Below, piece after piece: positions 17,617 to 25,980 of a DNA stretch of 64,000 nucleotides. The position numbers were made by a program, and so were the translations under genes. Position 1 is the first letter of the stretch; each line of letters begins with the position of its first letter. Source of the DNA: UBA10649 sp965278945 (lineage in GTDB: Bacteria > Actinomycetota > Actinomycetes > S36-B12). The notes beneath the pieces are model-generated. The model had not been told where the DNA came from and made no database searches. It worked only from the letters and a program-made list of their open reading frames with translations. The stretch covers positions 682,001-746,000 of the forward strand of contig OZ257128.1 of NCBI GenBank assembly GCA_965278945.1, given 5' to 3'.

Positions 17617-18987
17617 ATGACCAGCAACACGGATGTTGATGTCGTAGTCGTCGGCGCGGGTGGTGGCGGGCTCGCCGCCGCCCTCGCCGTTGCGGACGCG
17701 GGCAAGTCAGTAGTGGTGCTCGAGAAGCTCGACCGCGCAGGTGGCAACACGGCGCTGTCGACCGGATCGATTCCCGCCGCCGGCTCCCGGCTCCAGCGAG
17801 AGGCCGGCGTCGAGGACAGCGTGGATCGCATGATTGCCGACCTCCTACGGCAAAGCGGTCCGCACGAAGCCGAGGGCCTTACCCGTCGGCTGTCCGCGAC
17901 GTCGGCCGACCTCGTGGACTGGCTGGTCGACACTCACGGGGTGAAGCTGTCGCTCATCACCGACTACAAGCACGTGGGCCACTCGGTCACGCGGTTGCAC
18001 GCACCCGTGTCGCGACGTGGCTCCGACCTGGCCAACGACCTCCTCGATGCCTGCGCCCGCGCCGGTGTCGAGGTGCTGGTGGGCAACCCGGTCACGGGAC
18101 TGGTCGTGGAGGACGGCAAGGTCCGCGGAGTCGTCGTCGGGGGAGACCGGGTGGCGGAGTACGTCCTCACGTGCGACGCCGTGATCCTGGCGTCCAACGG
18201 CTTCGCCGCGAACAAGGCGCTCATCGAGAAGTGGATCCCGGAACTGTCCTCCGTTGAGTACTTCGGTGCTCACGGCTCGACCGGTGAGGCGCTGGAATGG
18301 GGACTGGATCTCGGCGGATACCTGCAGAACACGTCCGCCTACCAGGGCTACGCCGCGGTTGCCTATCCCCATGGCTCCCTGCTGTCGTGGACCACGGTGG
18401 AGAAGGGCGCGGTCATCGTCGACTCCACCGGAAGCCGGCTGGGCGACGAGATCCTCGGGTACTCGGGCTTCACCGCAGAGGTGCTGAAAGGCACGGCGCC
18501 CTCGTTCGTCGTCTACGACGCGAGGATCAAGGCGGTCGCCATGAAGGAAGAGGAGTTCGTCGAACTCGTCGAGATGGGCGGCGCCCGGGAGTTCGAGACG
18601 GTCGAGGACATGGCTGATGCGTGCGGCATCGATCGCGCGGCTCTCGTCGCCACGGTCGAGACGTACAACTCCGCGGCAAGCGGCAACACGGATGACGCAT
18701 TCGGTCGAACCGACTTCGGTCAGGCACCGCTCACCGCGCCCTTCGTGGCCTCGCGTGTGACTCCTGGGCTGTTCCACACGCAAGGCGGCCTCGCGGTCGA
18801 CGACGACGGTCGAGTGCTCAGTGCCGACGGCGGCGTCGTTGCCGGACTGTTCGCGGTCGGCGGCGTCGCGCCGGGGATCAGCGGGCTCACGGGCGGCCGA
18901 GGCTATTCGTCGGGCAATGGCCTGCTGTCCGCTGTCGGACTCGGCCGGCTGGCCGGCATCGCTGCAAGTCAGGAAGCAGGACAGTGA
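17617..18987 (+). CDS. FAD-dependent oxidoreductase (fumarate reductase / ketosteroid-dehydrogenase type)
   Basis: 456 residues. The N-terminal dinucleotide fold reads VVVVGAGGGGLAAALA with an acidic end VVVLEK. A GGNTALS segment follows, and a C-terminal FAD closure GGRGYSSGNGLLSAV lies near 425-440. The layout is that of soluble fumarate-reductase flavoproteins and 3-ketosteroid Delta1-dehydrogenases, which add or remove a C=C bond next to a carbonyl. The length is on the short side of the family. It is coupled (GTGA) to the first MmgE/PrpD gene, which suggests desaturation just before hydration. Confidence 0.84.
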   Translation: MTSNTDVDVVVVGAGGGGLAAALAVADAGKSVVVLEKLDRAGGNTALSTGSIPAAGSRLQREAGVEDSVDRMIADLLRQSGPHEAEGLTRRLSATSADLVDWLVDTHGVKLSLITDYKHVGHSVTRLHAPVSRRGSDLANDLLDACARAGVEVLVGNPVTGLVVEDGKVRGVVVGGDRVAEYVLTCDAVILASNGFAANKALIEKWIPELSSVEYFGAHGSTGEALEWGLDLGGYLQNTSAYQGYAAVAYPHGSLLSWTTVEKGAVIVDSTGSRLGDEILGYSGFTAEVLKGTAPSFVVYDARIKAVAMKEEEFVELVEMGGAREFETVEDMADACGIDRAALVATVETYNSAASGNTDDAFGRTDFGQAPLTAPFVASRVTPGLFHTQGGLAVDDDGRVLSADGGVVAGLFAVGGVAPGISGLTGGRGYSSGNGLLSAVGLGRLAGIAASQEAGQ

Positions 18988-20354
18988 CAACGTCGCACTG
19001 GGATGCATGGCAGGACTCGCTCTACGCACGCGTCGACGCTCTTGCCGACGGCTCGGTGGTGCTTGACGGCGCGACCCGGCGTAGAGCCGCACTCGTGCTC
19101 GTCGACGACACGGCCGCGATGGCCGCGGCGCTCGATGAGCCCCAGGTGCAGGCGCTGTCCGCAGCAGCGATGCGCATCGAGCCGAACGCGGAGTCCACGC
19201 ACGTCACCGGCAACAGGAGCGGTCGCGGCTGGTCCGCACTGGTCAACGCGGTAGCGGCCAACTGGAACGAGCTCGACGAGGGCTATCGGCCGGCAACCTG
19301 CCACGGCGGCCTGTACGCGCTGCCCGCGGCAATGGCCGAGATCGAGGCACGCAACGGAACCCTCGGCGAGCTGCTCACGGCGCTCGTCGCCGGCTACGAG
19401 GTCTCGACGGCCTACGCACGGGTCATGCGCCCGCCGCGTCCGTTCGTGTTCCACCCGCACGCGACGATGGCGCCGGTCGGGGCCGCGGCTGCGGTCGCTG
19501 CCGTTCGCGGCGCGTCCGGTCCCGGCATCCGATCGGCATCTCAGGTTGCGATCACGATGGCCGCTGCTGGTCCCTTCGATCATGCGATGAAGGGCCTGCT
19601 CGTCCGGAATGGTTGGGCGGGCCACGGTGCGCTCAGCGGCTTCACGGCAGTCGAGCTCGCCGCGGCAGGCATCGAGGGCGATGCCACCAGCGCGCTCGGA
19701 GTGCTCGAGCGCGGGTTCGGCTACCCACTCGACGAGGACGAGCTGCGCGCGGACCAGAACACGTGGTCGATCCACGACGGCTATCACAAGAGCTACGCGT
19801 GCTGTCAGTACTCCCACAGCGCAGTGGAAGCCACCTTGTCTTTGGTCTCGGGCCGGCTCGCCGACGTTCCCGTCGATGACATCGCCTCGATCCTGATAGA
19901 CGCCAACCCACTCGCGATCACCCTCAACAACGCGAATCCCGTCTCCGTCCTCGGGGGCAAGTTCTCCCTGCCGCACTCCGTCGCCGCGGTCATCGTGCGC
20001 GGCAACGCCGATGCCGAGGCGTTCTCCGAGGCCTACGTCAACGATCCCGACGTCGTCGCACTGCGCAACAAGATCACGATTCAGCCGTACGAGGGTGACC
20101 TCGAGCCGCCGTACGACCGTCCGGCGCGCCTGACCGTGACGACGTCGTCCGGGGCGGTCTATGTCGAGGAGTGCCGCAGCGCGATGGGCGGGCCCGATCG
20201 ACCGCTGTCGGATGAGGATGTCCTGGACAAGGTGGAGCTCATCACCGCCGGGCAGATGCCGCTGTTTGCCGCCGTGGCGCGAGGACTGGTCGCGGGCACG
20301 GTGAGCGACGACACCCTGTGGGCCGACGTGATCGCCGAACTGTGGTCGCGTTGA
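18984..20354 (+). CDS. MmgE/PrpD family protein, copy 1
   Basis: 456 residues from GTG in a GTGA overlap. It has the all-helical PrpD start with a HGGLYALPAAMA element where the family has its substrate loop, and the mid-region IHDGYHKSYACCQYSHSAVEA, a version of the 'K.y..C...h..id' motif. PrpD dehydrates 2-methylcitrate without an iron-sulfur cluster; relatives act on other hydroxy-acids. This copy and the next one share the fold but little local sequence, so they may form a heteromeric enzyme or do successive steps. It probably feeds the isocitrate-lyase-like enzyme at 3504. Confidence 0.8.
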   Translation: MTTSHWDAWQDSLYARVDALADGSVVLDGATRRRAALVLVDDTAAMAAALDEPQVQALSAAAMRIEPNAESTHVTGNRSGRGWSALVNAVAANWNELDEGYRPATCHGGLYALPAAMAEIEARNGTLGELLTALVAGYEVSTAYARVMRPPRPFVFHPHATMAPVGAAAAVAAVRGASGPGIRSASQVAITMAAAGPFDHAMKGLLVRNGWAGHGALSGFTAVELAAAGIEGDATSALGVLERGFGYPLDEDELRADQNTWSIHDGYHKSYACCQYSHSAVEATLSLVSGRLADVPVDDIASILIDANPLAITLNNANPVSVLGGKFSLPHSVAAVIVRGNADAEAFSEAYVNDPDVVALRNKITIQPYEGDLEPPYDRPARLTVTTSSGAVYVEECRSAMGGPDRPLSDEDVLDKVELITAGQMPLFAAVARGLVAGTVSDDTLWADVIAELWSR

Positions 20355-21730
20355 TCCAGCAGAAGTCGTCCCTCGCGGGCCGTCTGATCCAGGCTCGCGA
20401 GGACGTCCCCGAGCACGTGCTGCAGTCCGCGCGGTTGCACCTCCTCGACGCACTCGCAGTCGGCCTGGCCGGCTCGCGAGTCGGTCCGGTCAGCGGCGTG
20501 ACCGCTCTCGCGGCGGGCCAGGGACGCGGTCGAAGCACCGTCCTTGGCTCGTCGGAAGCCGTGCCGTCGCCGATCGCCGCGCTGATCAACGGGTCCTTGA
20601 TTCACTCCCTCGAGTACGACGACACCCACGTCGCGTCCGTCATGCACGGGAGCAGCGTCATGGCCTCGTCCGCGCTCGCGGTGTCCGAGGAACAGGGGTC
20701 CACCGGGCTCCAGATGCTGTCCTCCTTCGCCATCGGCTGGGAGTTCTTGATCAGGATCGGGCTCGCCAGCCCCGGGCGCATTCAATCCCAGGGCTTCCAG
20801 ATCACGTCCGCTGCCGGGGCGTTCGCCTCTGCGGCAGTCTCCTGCCTGCTGCATGGCGACGGGCCGGACGTGTTCGACAATGCCATCGGCATCGCTGGCA
20901 GCCAGGCGTCGGGCACGTTCGCGTTCCTTGCGGACGGCGACACGGTGAAGGCCGTGCAGCCGGGCTGGTCCGCGCATGCCGGACTGCTCGCCGCCCAGCT
21001 CGCGCGCGCTGGAGTCACCGGACCGAGCAGCGTGTTCGACGGGCCGTTCGGGTTCTTCACTCTCTACGCCAAGGACCCGGACGCCGGCGCGAACCTCGCC
21101 GTGCAGCTCGCGGACCTGGGTGAGGTGTGGCGCCTGCCGGAAGCGGCCTTCAAGCTGCAGCCGTGCTGCCACTACATCCACCCGTTCATCGAGGCGCTCG
21201 AGCAGCTCATGGCGCAAGGGGTGTCCGCGAGCAGCCTCGTGAGCCTTCACTGCTGGGTACCCGAGGAGGTCGTAGCGATCATCGCCGAGCCGTGGCCGCA
21301 GCGTCAGCGGCCAGCCAAGGCGCACGACGCGCGCTGGAGCCTGCCCTATGTCCTGGGCGCCGTGCTCGATCGCGGGGGTCTGGAGATCTCCGTCTTCAGC
21401 GGAGAGTGCGACGACGCCATCATGGCGATCAGCGAGCGCGTCAGCTACGAGCCGTGGATCGACAGCGGGTATCCATCGAGATTCCCCGCCAGGGTCCGGG
21501 CCGAGCTGTCCGATGGATCGGTCATCGAGTGCAGTGTCGATGATGTCAAAGGCAGCCCTTCCCGGCCGGTCAGTGTCGACGACGTCCTCGCCAAGGCGAT
21601 CGCCAATTTCATGTCCGGCGGCATGGCCGAGCACGATGCCAAGACGATCGCGGACGAGTTGCTCAACGCGGCCGATCCCGATGTCAGCATGCTCAGCGAG
21701 CTTCTCCAGATCCACCGCCAGACTCAATGA
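20342..21730 (+). CDS. MmgE/PrpD family protein, copy 2
   Basis: 462 residues if GTG 20342 is used, with a 13-bp overlap with copy 1; a TTG at 20351 in a TTGA overlap is an equal alternative, and neither has a good ribosome site. It has the canonical family motifs: HLLDALAVGLAG, HSLEYDDTH, VQPGWSAHAGLLAAQLA, and FKLQPCCHYIHPFIEA. It is closer to typical MmgE/PrpD proteins than copy 1. Expected to be a hydratase or dehydratase of a carboxylic acid. Tandem copies of differing type are unusual. Confidence 0.84.
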   Translation: MVALIQQKSSLAGRLIQAREDVPEHVLQSARLHLLDALAVGLAGSRVGPVSGVTALAAGQGRGRSTVLGSSEAVPSPIAALINGSLIHSLEYDDTHVASVMHGSSVMASSALAVSEEQGSTGLQMLSSFAIGWEFLIRIGLASPGRIQSQGFQITSAAGAFASAAVSCLLHGDGPDVFDNAIGIAGSQASGTFAFLADGDTVKAVQPGWSAHAGLLAAQLARAGVTGPSSVFDGPFGFFTLYAKDPDAGANLAVQLADLGEVWRLPEAAFKLQPCCHYIHPFIEALEQLMAQGVSASSLVSLHCWVPEEVVAIIAEPWPQRQRPAKAHDARWSLPYVLGAVLDRGGLEISVFSGECDDAIMAISERVSYEPWIDSGYPSRFPARVRAELSDGSVIECSVDDVKGSPSRPVSVDDVLAKAIANFMSGGMAEHDAKTIADELLNAADPDVSMLSELLQIHRQTQ

Positions 21731-21755
21731 TCACCACGACAAGAAGGGCGAGCAG

Positions 21756-22181
21756 ATGACTATGACGTTCACCGAGGCCGAGGAACTGGTCGACCGCTAC
21801 CTGACCTTGTTCATGGAGGGCAAGCTCGACGAGGCGCAGGCGTGCCTTGCTCCGGATGCGAAGCTGATCTTTCCCGGCGGCGCCATCCAGACCTCGCTGC
21901 CCGACGTGGCGGCCGAGGTCGTGCGGCTCTACGAGTCGGTGGCCAAGAGGATCGACCGCACCTGGTCGGCGAATCTAGGCGACGACATCATCGTCACCAC
22001 GACCGGCTACCTGTATGGAACCAGCCGGACGTTCGGCGAGTTCGACAACGTGCGCTTCATCGACTTCTTCACGGTCCGTGACGGGAAGATCGTCGCGCAG
22101 GAGGTCATCAACGACGCGTCGCAGGTGGGCGTCGTCGCGCCCTACTCACGCAGCCAGGCGGAGATTGCCGTCGCTAACTAG
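21756..22181 (+). CDS. NTF2-like (SnoaL-type) small protein
   Basis: 141 residues, start at ATG 21756 (a second ATG at 21762 would remove two residues). The helix-sheet cone pattern is clear: a first helix with YLTLFMEGKLDEAQACLAPDAKLIFPGG, then late strands FIDFFTVRDGKIVAQEVINDASQ. Such proteins can be isomerases, hydratases or cyclases, or merely bind a ligand. It is the last gene of the rightward run. Its TAG overlaps the TAG of the opposing mftF in a shared CTAG (22178-22181), leaving no room for a terminator. Confidence 0.78.
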   Translation: MTMTFTEAEELVDRYLTLFMEGKLDEAQACLAPDAKLIFPGGAIQTSLPDVAAEVVRLYESVAKRIDRTWSANLGDDIIVTTTGYLYGTSRTFGEFDNVRFIDFFTVRDGKIVAQEVINDASQVGVVAPYSRSQAEIAVAN

Positions 22182-23611
22182 CGGCGACGCGTGCGAAAGT
22201 CCGACACCCAGTCGGGCATGCGGATCGACGGAGTGAGCGGTACGCGCGTGCGCGCTCGCACGCAACTGGTCAGCACTCCGGTTCCGTACGCGGCATCGTC
22301 GACAAGGCGCAGCGCCGCGTAGCGAGCCGGGTCGAGCGGTGGTCGTCTCGTCGCGTACTCCCACGCGATCGGAGCGAGCATGCAGGCGGAAAGCGAGCGC
22401 GCGATGCGCGAGCGCGGGGCGAGGACGAGGGCTGCTGCGCCGACCGGCCACCATTCGCGGCGAAGCAGGTGCCCGATGCCGGCGGCGTCCGCGATGATGC
22501 CCTGGCCGACGATCCTCGCGGCGAGCAGCTCGGGGCTGTCCAGCGCGCGCAACTGGCGGGACAAGGCAACCGCCGCACCCGTAGCGACCACCGCGCCGGC
22601 TCGCGGCCGGCCGGTCGCGAGCAGGGCGAGCGCGGCAATGTTCCATGCCGACACGCGCGCGGGAGTGAGCTTGTCGGGATGGCGTACCGACAGCGCGGCA
22701 GCCGACGTTCCGTACTCGTAGCGGCGGGTGAGCCACGCGCGCGGACGTGCGCGAGTGGCGTGCTCGACCACGACGGTCGGGTCGTACAGCACGTGCCAGC
22801 CCTCGTCGGTGAGGCGCCAGACGAGATCCACGTCCTCGCCGAGTCGAAGGTCCTCGTCGAATCCCGTGCCGAGCGCGTTGCGCCGGACGATCAGGGCGGC
22901 TGTCGGCACGAAGCCAAGCCGCGAGCCCGGGCGCACGAGCTCGGGGAACAGGCCCATGTCGAGCGAGGAGCGAGTCGCCTCGTAGCGGTCGATCACGCTG
23001 CGGCCCAAGGGGTTCGCGCGCACGCGTGGCGCGACGGCAGCGACGGCGGGGTCGGCGAAGTGGTGCAGCATCGAGGCGGGCCAGCCGGGCGGAGCGATGC
23101 AGTCCGAGTCCAAGAAGGCGACGAACTCGCTTTGCGATGCGGCGACTCCGGTGTTGCGTGCCGCTGCCGGACCCGTGTTCTGCGCATGCGCGACCACCGT
23201 CACCGCATGCCGATCGCCAACAGCACGCATGGCATGGGGATTGACGGAGCCGTCGTCGACGACGATCACGTCGGGCACCCCTGGCAGCGACGACAGCGTC
23301 CGGTCGAGGCTGTCCGGTCGGTCCATCGCGGGAATGACGACGCAGGCGGTGCCGGAACCAAGGTCAGGACCCTGCACCACGATCGCGAATCCACGATCGA
23401 CGAGCATCCGGAAGATGGCGAGAGTCTGCGGGTCCGACGCCGAGACCCCTGTGCTGCCGCTGCCCAGGAGGTTCACGACGACGATGCGCGCCGCACCCGT
23501 CATCCGGCTGATCCGCCACGGCGAGCCGCCGATCAGCGCGGAGGCGTTCGCCCACGACCGCACGTGCGGTGCAAGCCGAACCACCGTTCCCGCGGGCAGC
23601 GAGCGATCCAC
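22178..23611 (-). CDS. mftF: Mycofactocin glycosyltransferase
   Basis: 477 residues from a GTG placed directly after the mftR stop (TGA-GTG). The N-terminal ~90 residues have the small domain usual in MftF, then a GT2 glycosyltransferase: VIVVDDGS, FLDSDC (the DxD motif) and the acceptor-site LGEDVDLVWRL. One or more hydrophobic helices follow (around AALALLATGRPRAGAVVATG). MftF adds beta-1,4-linked glucose units to pre-mycofactocin. In the mycobacterial order it follows mftE on the same strand; here it is divergent from the biosynthetic genes and beside mftR. Confidence 0.93.
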   Translation of the reverse strand: MDRSLPAGTVVRLAPHVRSWANASALIGGSPWRISRMTGAARIVVVNLLGSGSTGVSASDPQTLAIFRMLVDRGFAIVVQGPDLGSGTACVVIPAMDRPDSLDRTLSSLPGVPDVIVVDDGSVNPHAMRAVGDRHAVTVVAHAQNTGPAAARNTGVAASQSEFVAFLDSDCIAPPGWPASMLHHFADPAVAAVAPRVRANPLGRSVIDRYEATRSSLDMGLFPELVRPGSRLGFVPTAALIVRRNALGTGFDEDLRLGEDVDLVWRLTDEGWHVLYDPTVVVEHATRARPRAWLTRRYEYGTSAAALSVRHPDKLTPARVSAWNIAALALLATGRPRAGAVVATGAAVALSRQLRALDSPELLAARIVGQGIIADAAGIGHLLRREWWPVGAAALVLAPRSRIARSLSACMLAPIAWEYATRRPPLDPARYAALRLVDDAAYGTGVLTSCVRARTRVPLTPSIRMPDWVSDFRTRRR

Positions 23612-24205
23612 TCAGCTGTCCAGGATCGAGCGCAGCGCCGAGCCGGTTCCCACCAGCAATTGCTCGAGTGTCTGCGCGTCGCTCTCCAGCCACTGCTCGT
23701 ACGCCGATAGCGCCAAGGCCAGCGCGACGTGCCCCGCCAGTCGCGGGACGAGGTCATCGGCCGGCACCGCAAGGCGGGTGGCGACATACGAGGAGATCAC
23801 CGCGCGCCACTGCTCGTATCGCAGTGCGGAGTGGGCCTGGAGCGCGGGCGTGCGCAGGATGAGCGCCATCCGCTGGCGATGCTGGGGGAGCGTGGCCGGG
23901 TCGAAGCGGTTGAAGTCCACGACCGCACGATTGATGGCCTCGAACAGCGGCACGTCAGGGGGCGTCTGGTCGAGGGTGTGCCGCAGGCCCTCGAGGCTGG
24001 CATCGAACTGGCCCCAGGGAATGTCGTTCTTCGATGGGAAGTAGCGGAACAGGGTTCGGCGGCCCACGCCCAGGACCGTCGCGATGTCGTCGAGCGTGGT
24101 CTCGTCGAAGCCCTGGTTCGCGAACAGCTCGAACGAGACGGCTTCGATTTCGGCATGGCTGGTCACCGGGGGACGTCCGGCGGCGGGCCGGTCTGCCGTG
24201 CTCAT
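23612..24205 (-). CDS. mftR: Mycofactocin system TetR-family regulator
   Basis: 197 residues. The TetR helix-turn-helix is at about 20-62 (TTLDDIATVLGVGRRTLFRYF), followed by KNDIPWGQFD, a sequence typical of MftR. The C-terminal ligand-binding region is all-helical. MftR binds long-chain acyl-CoA in mycobacteria and represses the mft promoter. It is divergent from mftA across 113 bp and is transcribed with mftF. A start at ATG 24205 fits the family start. Confidence 0.92.
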   Translation of the reverse strand: MSTADRPAAGRPPVTSHAEIEAVSFELFANQGFDETTLDDIATVLGVGRRTLFRYFPSKNDIPWGQFDASLEGLRHTLDQTPPDVPLFEAINRAVVDFNRFDPATLPQHRQRMALILRTPALQAHSALRYEQWRAVISSYVATRLAVPADDLVPRLAGHVALALALSAYEQWLESDAQTLEQLLVGTGSALRSILDS

Positions 24206-24318
24206 GACCGGATGAACCTAGCAGGCATTCACACAGTATTAACACGAATGTATTGCTTTTTGGCGCACGGTGCCATTACTGTCCGATCAGTTGCAATCCA
24301 CTCAGCGAAGGGATCGAC
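24206..24318. promoter_or_regulatory. Divergent mftR/mftA control region
   Basis: This region must carry promoters for both arms. It contains CATTC (24226-24230) and GAATG (24246-24250), a 5-bp inverted repeat round 15 bp, and TGGCGC...GTGCCA (24261-24275), an imperfect palindrome. On the + strand TTGCTT (24253-24258) and ATTACT (24275-24280), 16 bp apart, are a weak candidate mftA promoter; the second palindrome fills its spacer. MftR, as a TetR protein, should bind here, but which repeat it uses is not shown. Confidence 0.5.
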
Positions 24319-24414
24319 ATGAGCATCGAGGCACCCCAGACCGAAACCCAGGACCTGCAGGTCGAGACCTTGATCGAGGACGTCTCGATCGACGGTATGT
24401 GCGGCGTCTACTAG
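24319..24414 (+). CDS. mftA: Mycofactocin precursor peptide
   Basis: 31-residue peptide that begins MSIEAPQTETQD and ends in IDGMCGVY, the hallmark core of MftA. A GAAGGGA ribosome site (24307-24313) sits 5 bp before the ATG. MftC, helped by MftB, decarboxylates the terminal Tyr and links Val to Tyr; MftE then frees the Val-Tyr product, which becomes the redox carrier after MftD and MftF act. The acidic leader is the likely MftB contact. The gene is too short for routine gene finding. mftB starts 12 bp downstream. Confidence 0.96.
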   Translation: MSIEAPQTETQDLQVETLIEDVSIDGMCGVY

Positions 24415-24426
24415 GCCTGCATCAGC

Positions 24427-24708
24427 ATGACGATGCTCGACGAGCCCTGGCAGTTGTCCCCACGCGTGGAACTGCGCCCGGAGCCGTTCGGCGCACTCGC
24501 CTACAACTTCAGCACCAGGCGCCTGACCTTCCTCAAGCGACCTGAGCTCGTAACCGTCGTCGCGGGCCTTGCCGCCGGTGCCGACGTGCGCGAGGCGCTG
24601 CAGGCAGCAGGCGTGCCGCCCGAGCAATGGCCTTCGTACGTGAAGGCCCTCGAGTCGCTCGCAGAAGCGGGCACGATCCAACCGCGAACACTGGAGGCTG
24701 CATCGTGA
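24427..24708 (+). CDS. mftB: Mycofactocin biosynthesis chaperone (RiPP recognition element)
   Basis: 93 residues with the PqqD-like recognition fold. The central stretch PEPFGALAYNFSTRRLTFLK holds the two beta-strands that grip the leader peptide, followed by helices ending in GTIQPRT. MftB brings MftA to the radical SAM enzyme MftC. No ribosome site stands out, so translation may be coupled to mftA; ATG 24433 is an alternative start two residues in. The stop overlaps the mftC GTG (GTGA). Confidence 0.94.
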   Translation: MTMLDEPWQLSPRVELRPEPFGALAYNFSTRRLTFLKRPELVTVVAGLAAGADVREALQAAGVPPEQWPSYVKALESLAEAGTIQPRTLEAAS

Positions 24709-25955
24709 CCATCCTCGACGAGCGCATCACCACCGCTCCCGCAGAACGCCCCACCGGCGGCTCGCTGCTCGACCAGTTCGAGCTCGGCCTTAACGCACCC
24801 ATCTGCCTGACGTGGGAGCTGACGTACGCATGCAACCTCGCATGCGTCCATTGCCTGTCGTCCTCGGGCAAGCGCGACCCGCGCGAGCTCAGCACGAAGC
24901 AGGCCGAGGCCGTCATCGATGAGTTGCAGCGGATGCAGGTGTTCTACATCAACATCGGCGGCGGCGAGCCCACGATCCGCCCCGACTTCTGGCATCTGCT
25001 CGACTATGCCGTGTCGCACAACGTCGGCGTGAAGTTCTCGACGAACGGCGTGCGCATCACCCCCGAGCGCGCGAGCTTCCTCGCGTCGACCGACTACGTC
25101 GACGTGCAGATCTCGCTCGACGGCGCGACCGCCGAGGTCAATGACCGCGTGCGCGGCACGGGCTCCTACGACATGGCGATCCGCGCGCTGGAGAACCTGT
25201 CTGCTGCTGGTTTCAAGGACGCGAAGATCTCGGTTGTCGTCACGCGCGAGAACGTCGGCCAGCTCGACGAGTTCAAGGCGCTGGCCGATCGGCACGGCGC
25301 CACCCTGCGACTGACCCGGCTTCGCCCGTCTGGTCGCGGTGCCGACGTGTGGGACGACCTGCACCCCACGGCCGCGCAGCAGCGCGACCTGTACAACTGG
25401 CTGATGAAGGCCGGCGAGAACGTCCTCACCGGTGACTCCTTCTTCCACCTCGCCGGCTTCGGCGAGCCGCTGCCCGGCCTCAACCTGTGCGGTGCCGGCC
25501 GCGTCGTGTGTCTCATCGATCCCATCGGCGATGTCTACGCGTGCCCCTTCGCCATCCATGACAACTTCCTCGCCGGCAACTTGCTCAACCCCGGTGGATT
25601 CAAGGAGGTCTGGCAGAACTCGGAGCTCTTCGCCGACCTGCGCTCCCCGCAGACGTCGGGCGCATGCACGAAGTGCCAGCACTTCGACTCGTGCCGCGGT
25701 GGCTGCATGGCCGCGAAGTTCTTCACCGGACTTCCGCTCGACGGTCCCGATCCCGAGTGCGTCCAGGGCTACAGCGAGGACGCGCTGCTGCAGGTCGGAC
25801 GCACCGTCCCCGCCGCGAGCCAGGACCATTCGAAGACGTCTAAGCGCAAGCAGGAGCCGGTCCTGGTCCAGCTCGGGATGCTCAGCCCCGCGACGCCTCC
25901 GGTGCATGGCTGCGCCGAGAGCCCCCTCGCGGGCTTCAACCCCGCCGTCATCTAA
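24705..25955 (+). CDS. mftC: Mycofactocin radical SAM maturase
   Basis: 416 residues from the GTG overlapping the mftB stop. The radical SAM cluster motif CNLACVHC gives Cys43, 47 and 50; the SAM-binding GGGEP is at 85-89. A SPASM domain holds Cys262, 269, 280, 321, 324, 330, 334 and 352, enough for two auxiliary clusters. MftC carries out oxidative decarboxylation of the C-terminal Tyr of MftA and then the Val-Tyr C-C bond. A tail of about 60 residues after the last cluster ligand is rich in Pro and Ser and has one more Cys near the end. Confidence 0.96.
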   Translation: MTILDERITTAPAERPTGGSLLDQFELGLNAPICLTWELTYACNLACVHCLSSSGKRDPRELSTKQAEAVIDELQRMQVFYINIGGGEPTIRPDFWHLLDYAVSHNVGVKFSTNGVRITPERASFLASTDYVDVQISLDGATAEVNDRVRGTGSYDMAIRALENLSAAGFKDAKISVVVTRENVGQLDEFKALADRHGATLRLTRLRPSGRGADVWDDLHPTAAQQRDLYNWLMKAGENVLTGDSFFHLAGFGEPLPGLNLCGAGRVVCLIDPIGDVYACPFAIHDNFLAGNLLNPGGFKEVWQNSELFADLRSPQTSGACTKCQHFDSCRGGCMAAKFFTGLPLDGPDPECVQGYSEDALLQVGRTVPAASQDHSKTSKRKQEPVLVQLGMLSPATPPVHGCAESPLAGFNPAVI

Positions 25956-25980
25956 GTTCCGATCCTTCGAGGGGTTCACA

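Noticed and set aside
18984..20354. MmgE/PrpD copy 1 as a fragment or pseudogene
   Set aside because: It is full length, in frame, and translationally coupled on both sides, so the divergence looks functional.
18969..21727. Two long minus-strand frames opposite the MmgE/PrpD genes
   Set aside because: The sense frames have clear family motifs and coupled starts; the antisense ones are charged low-complexity shadows.
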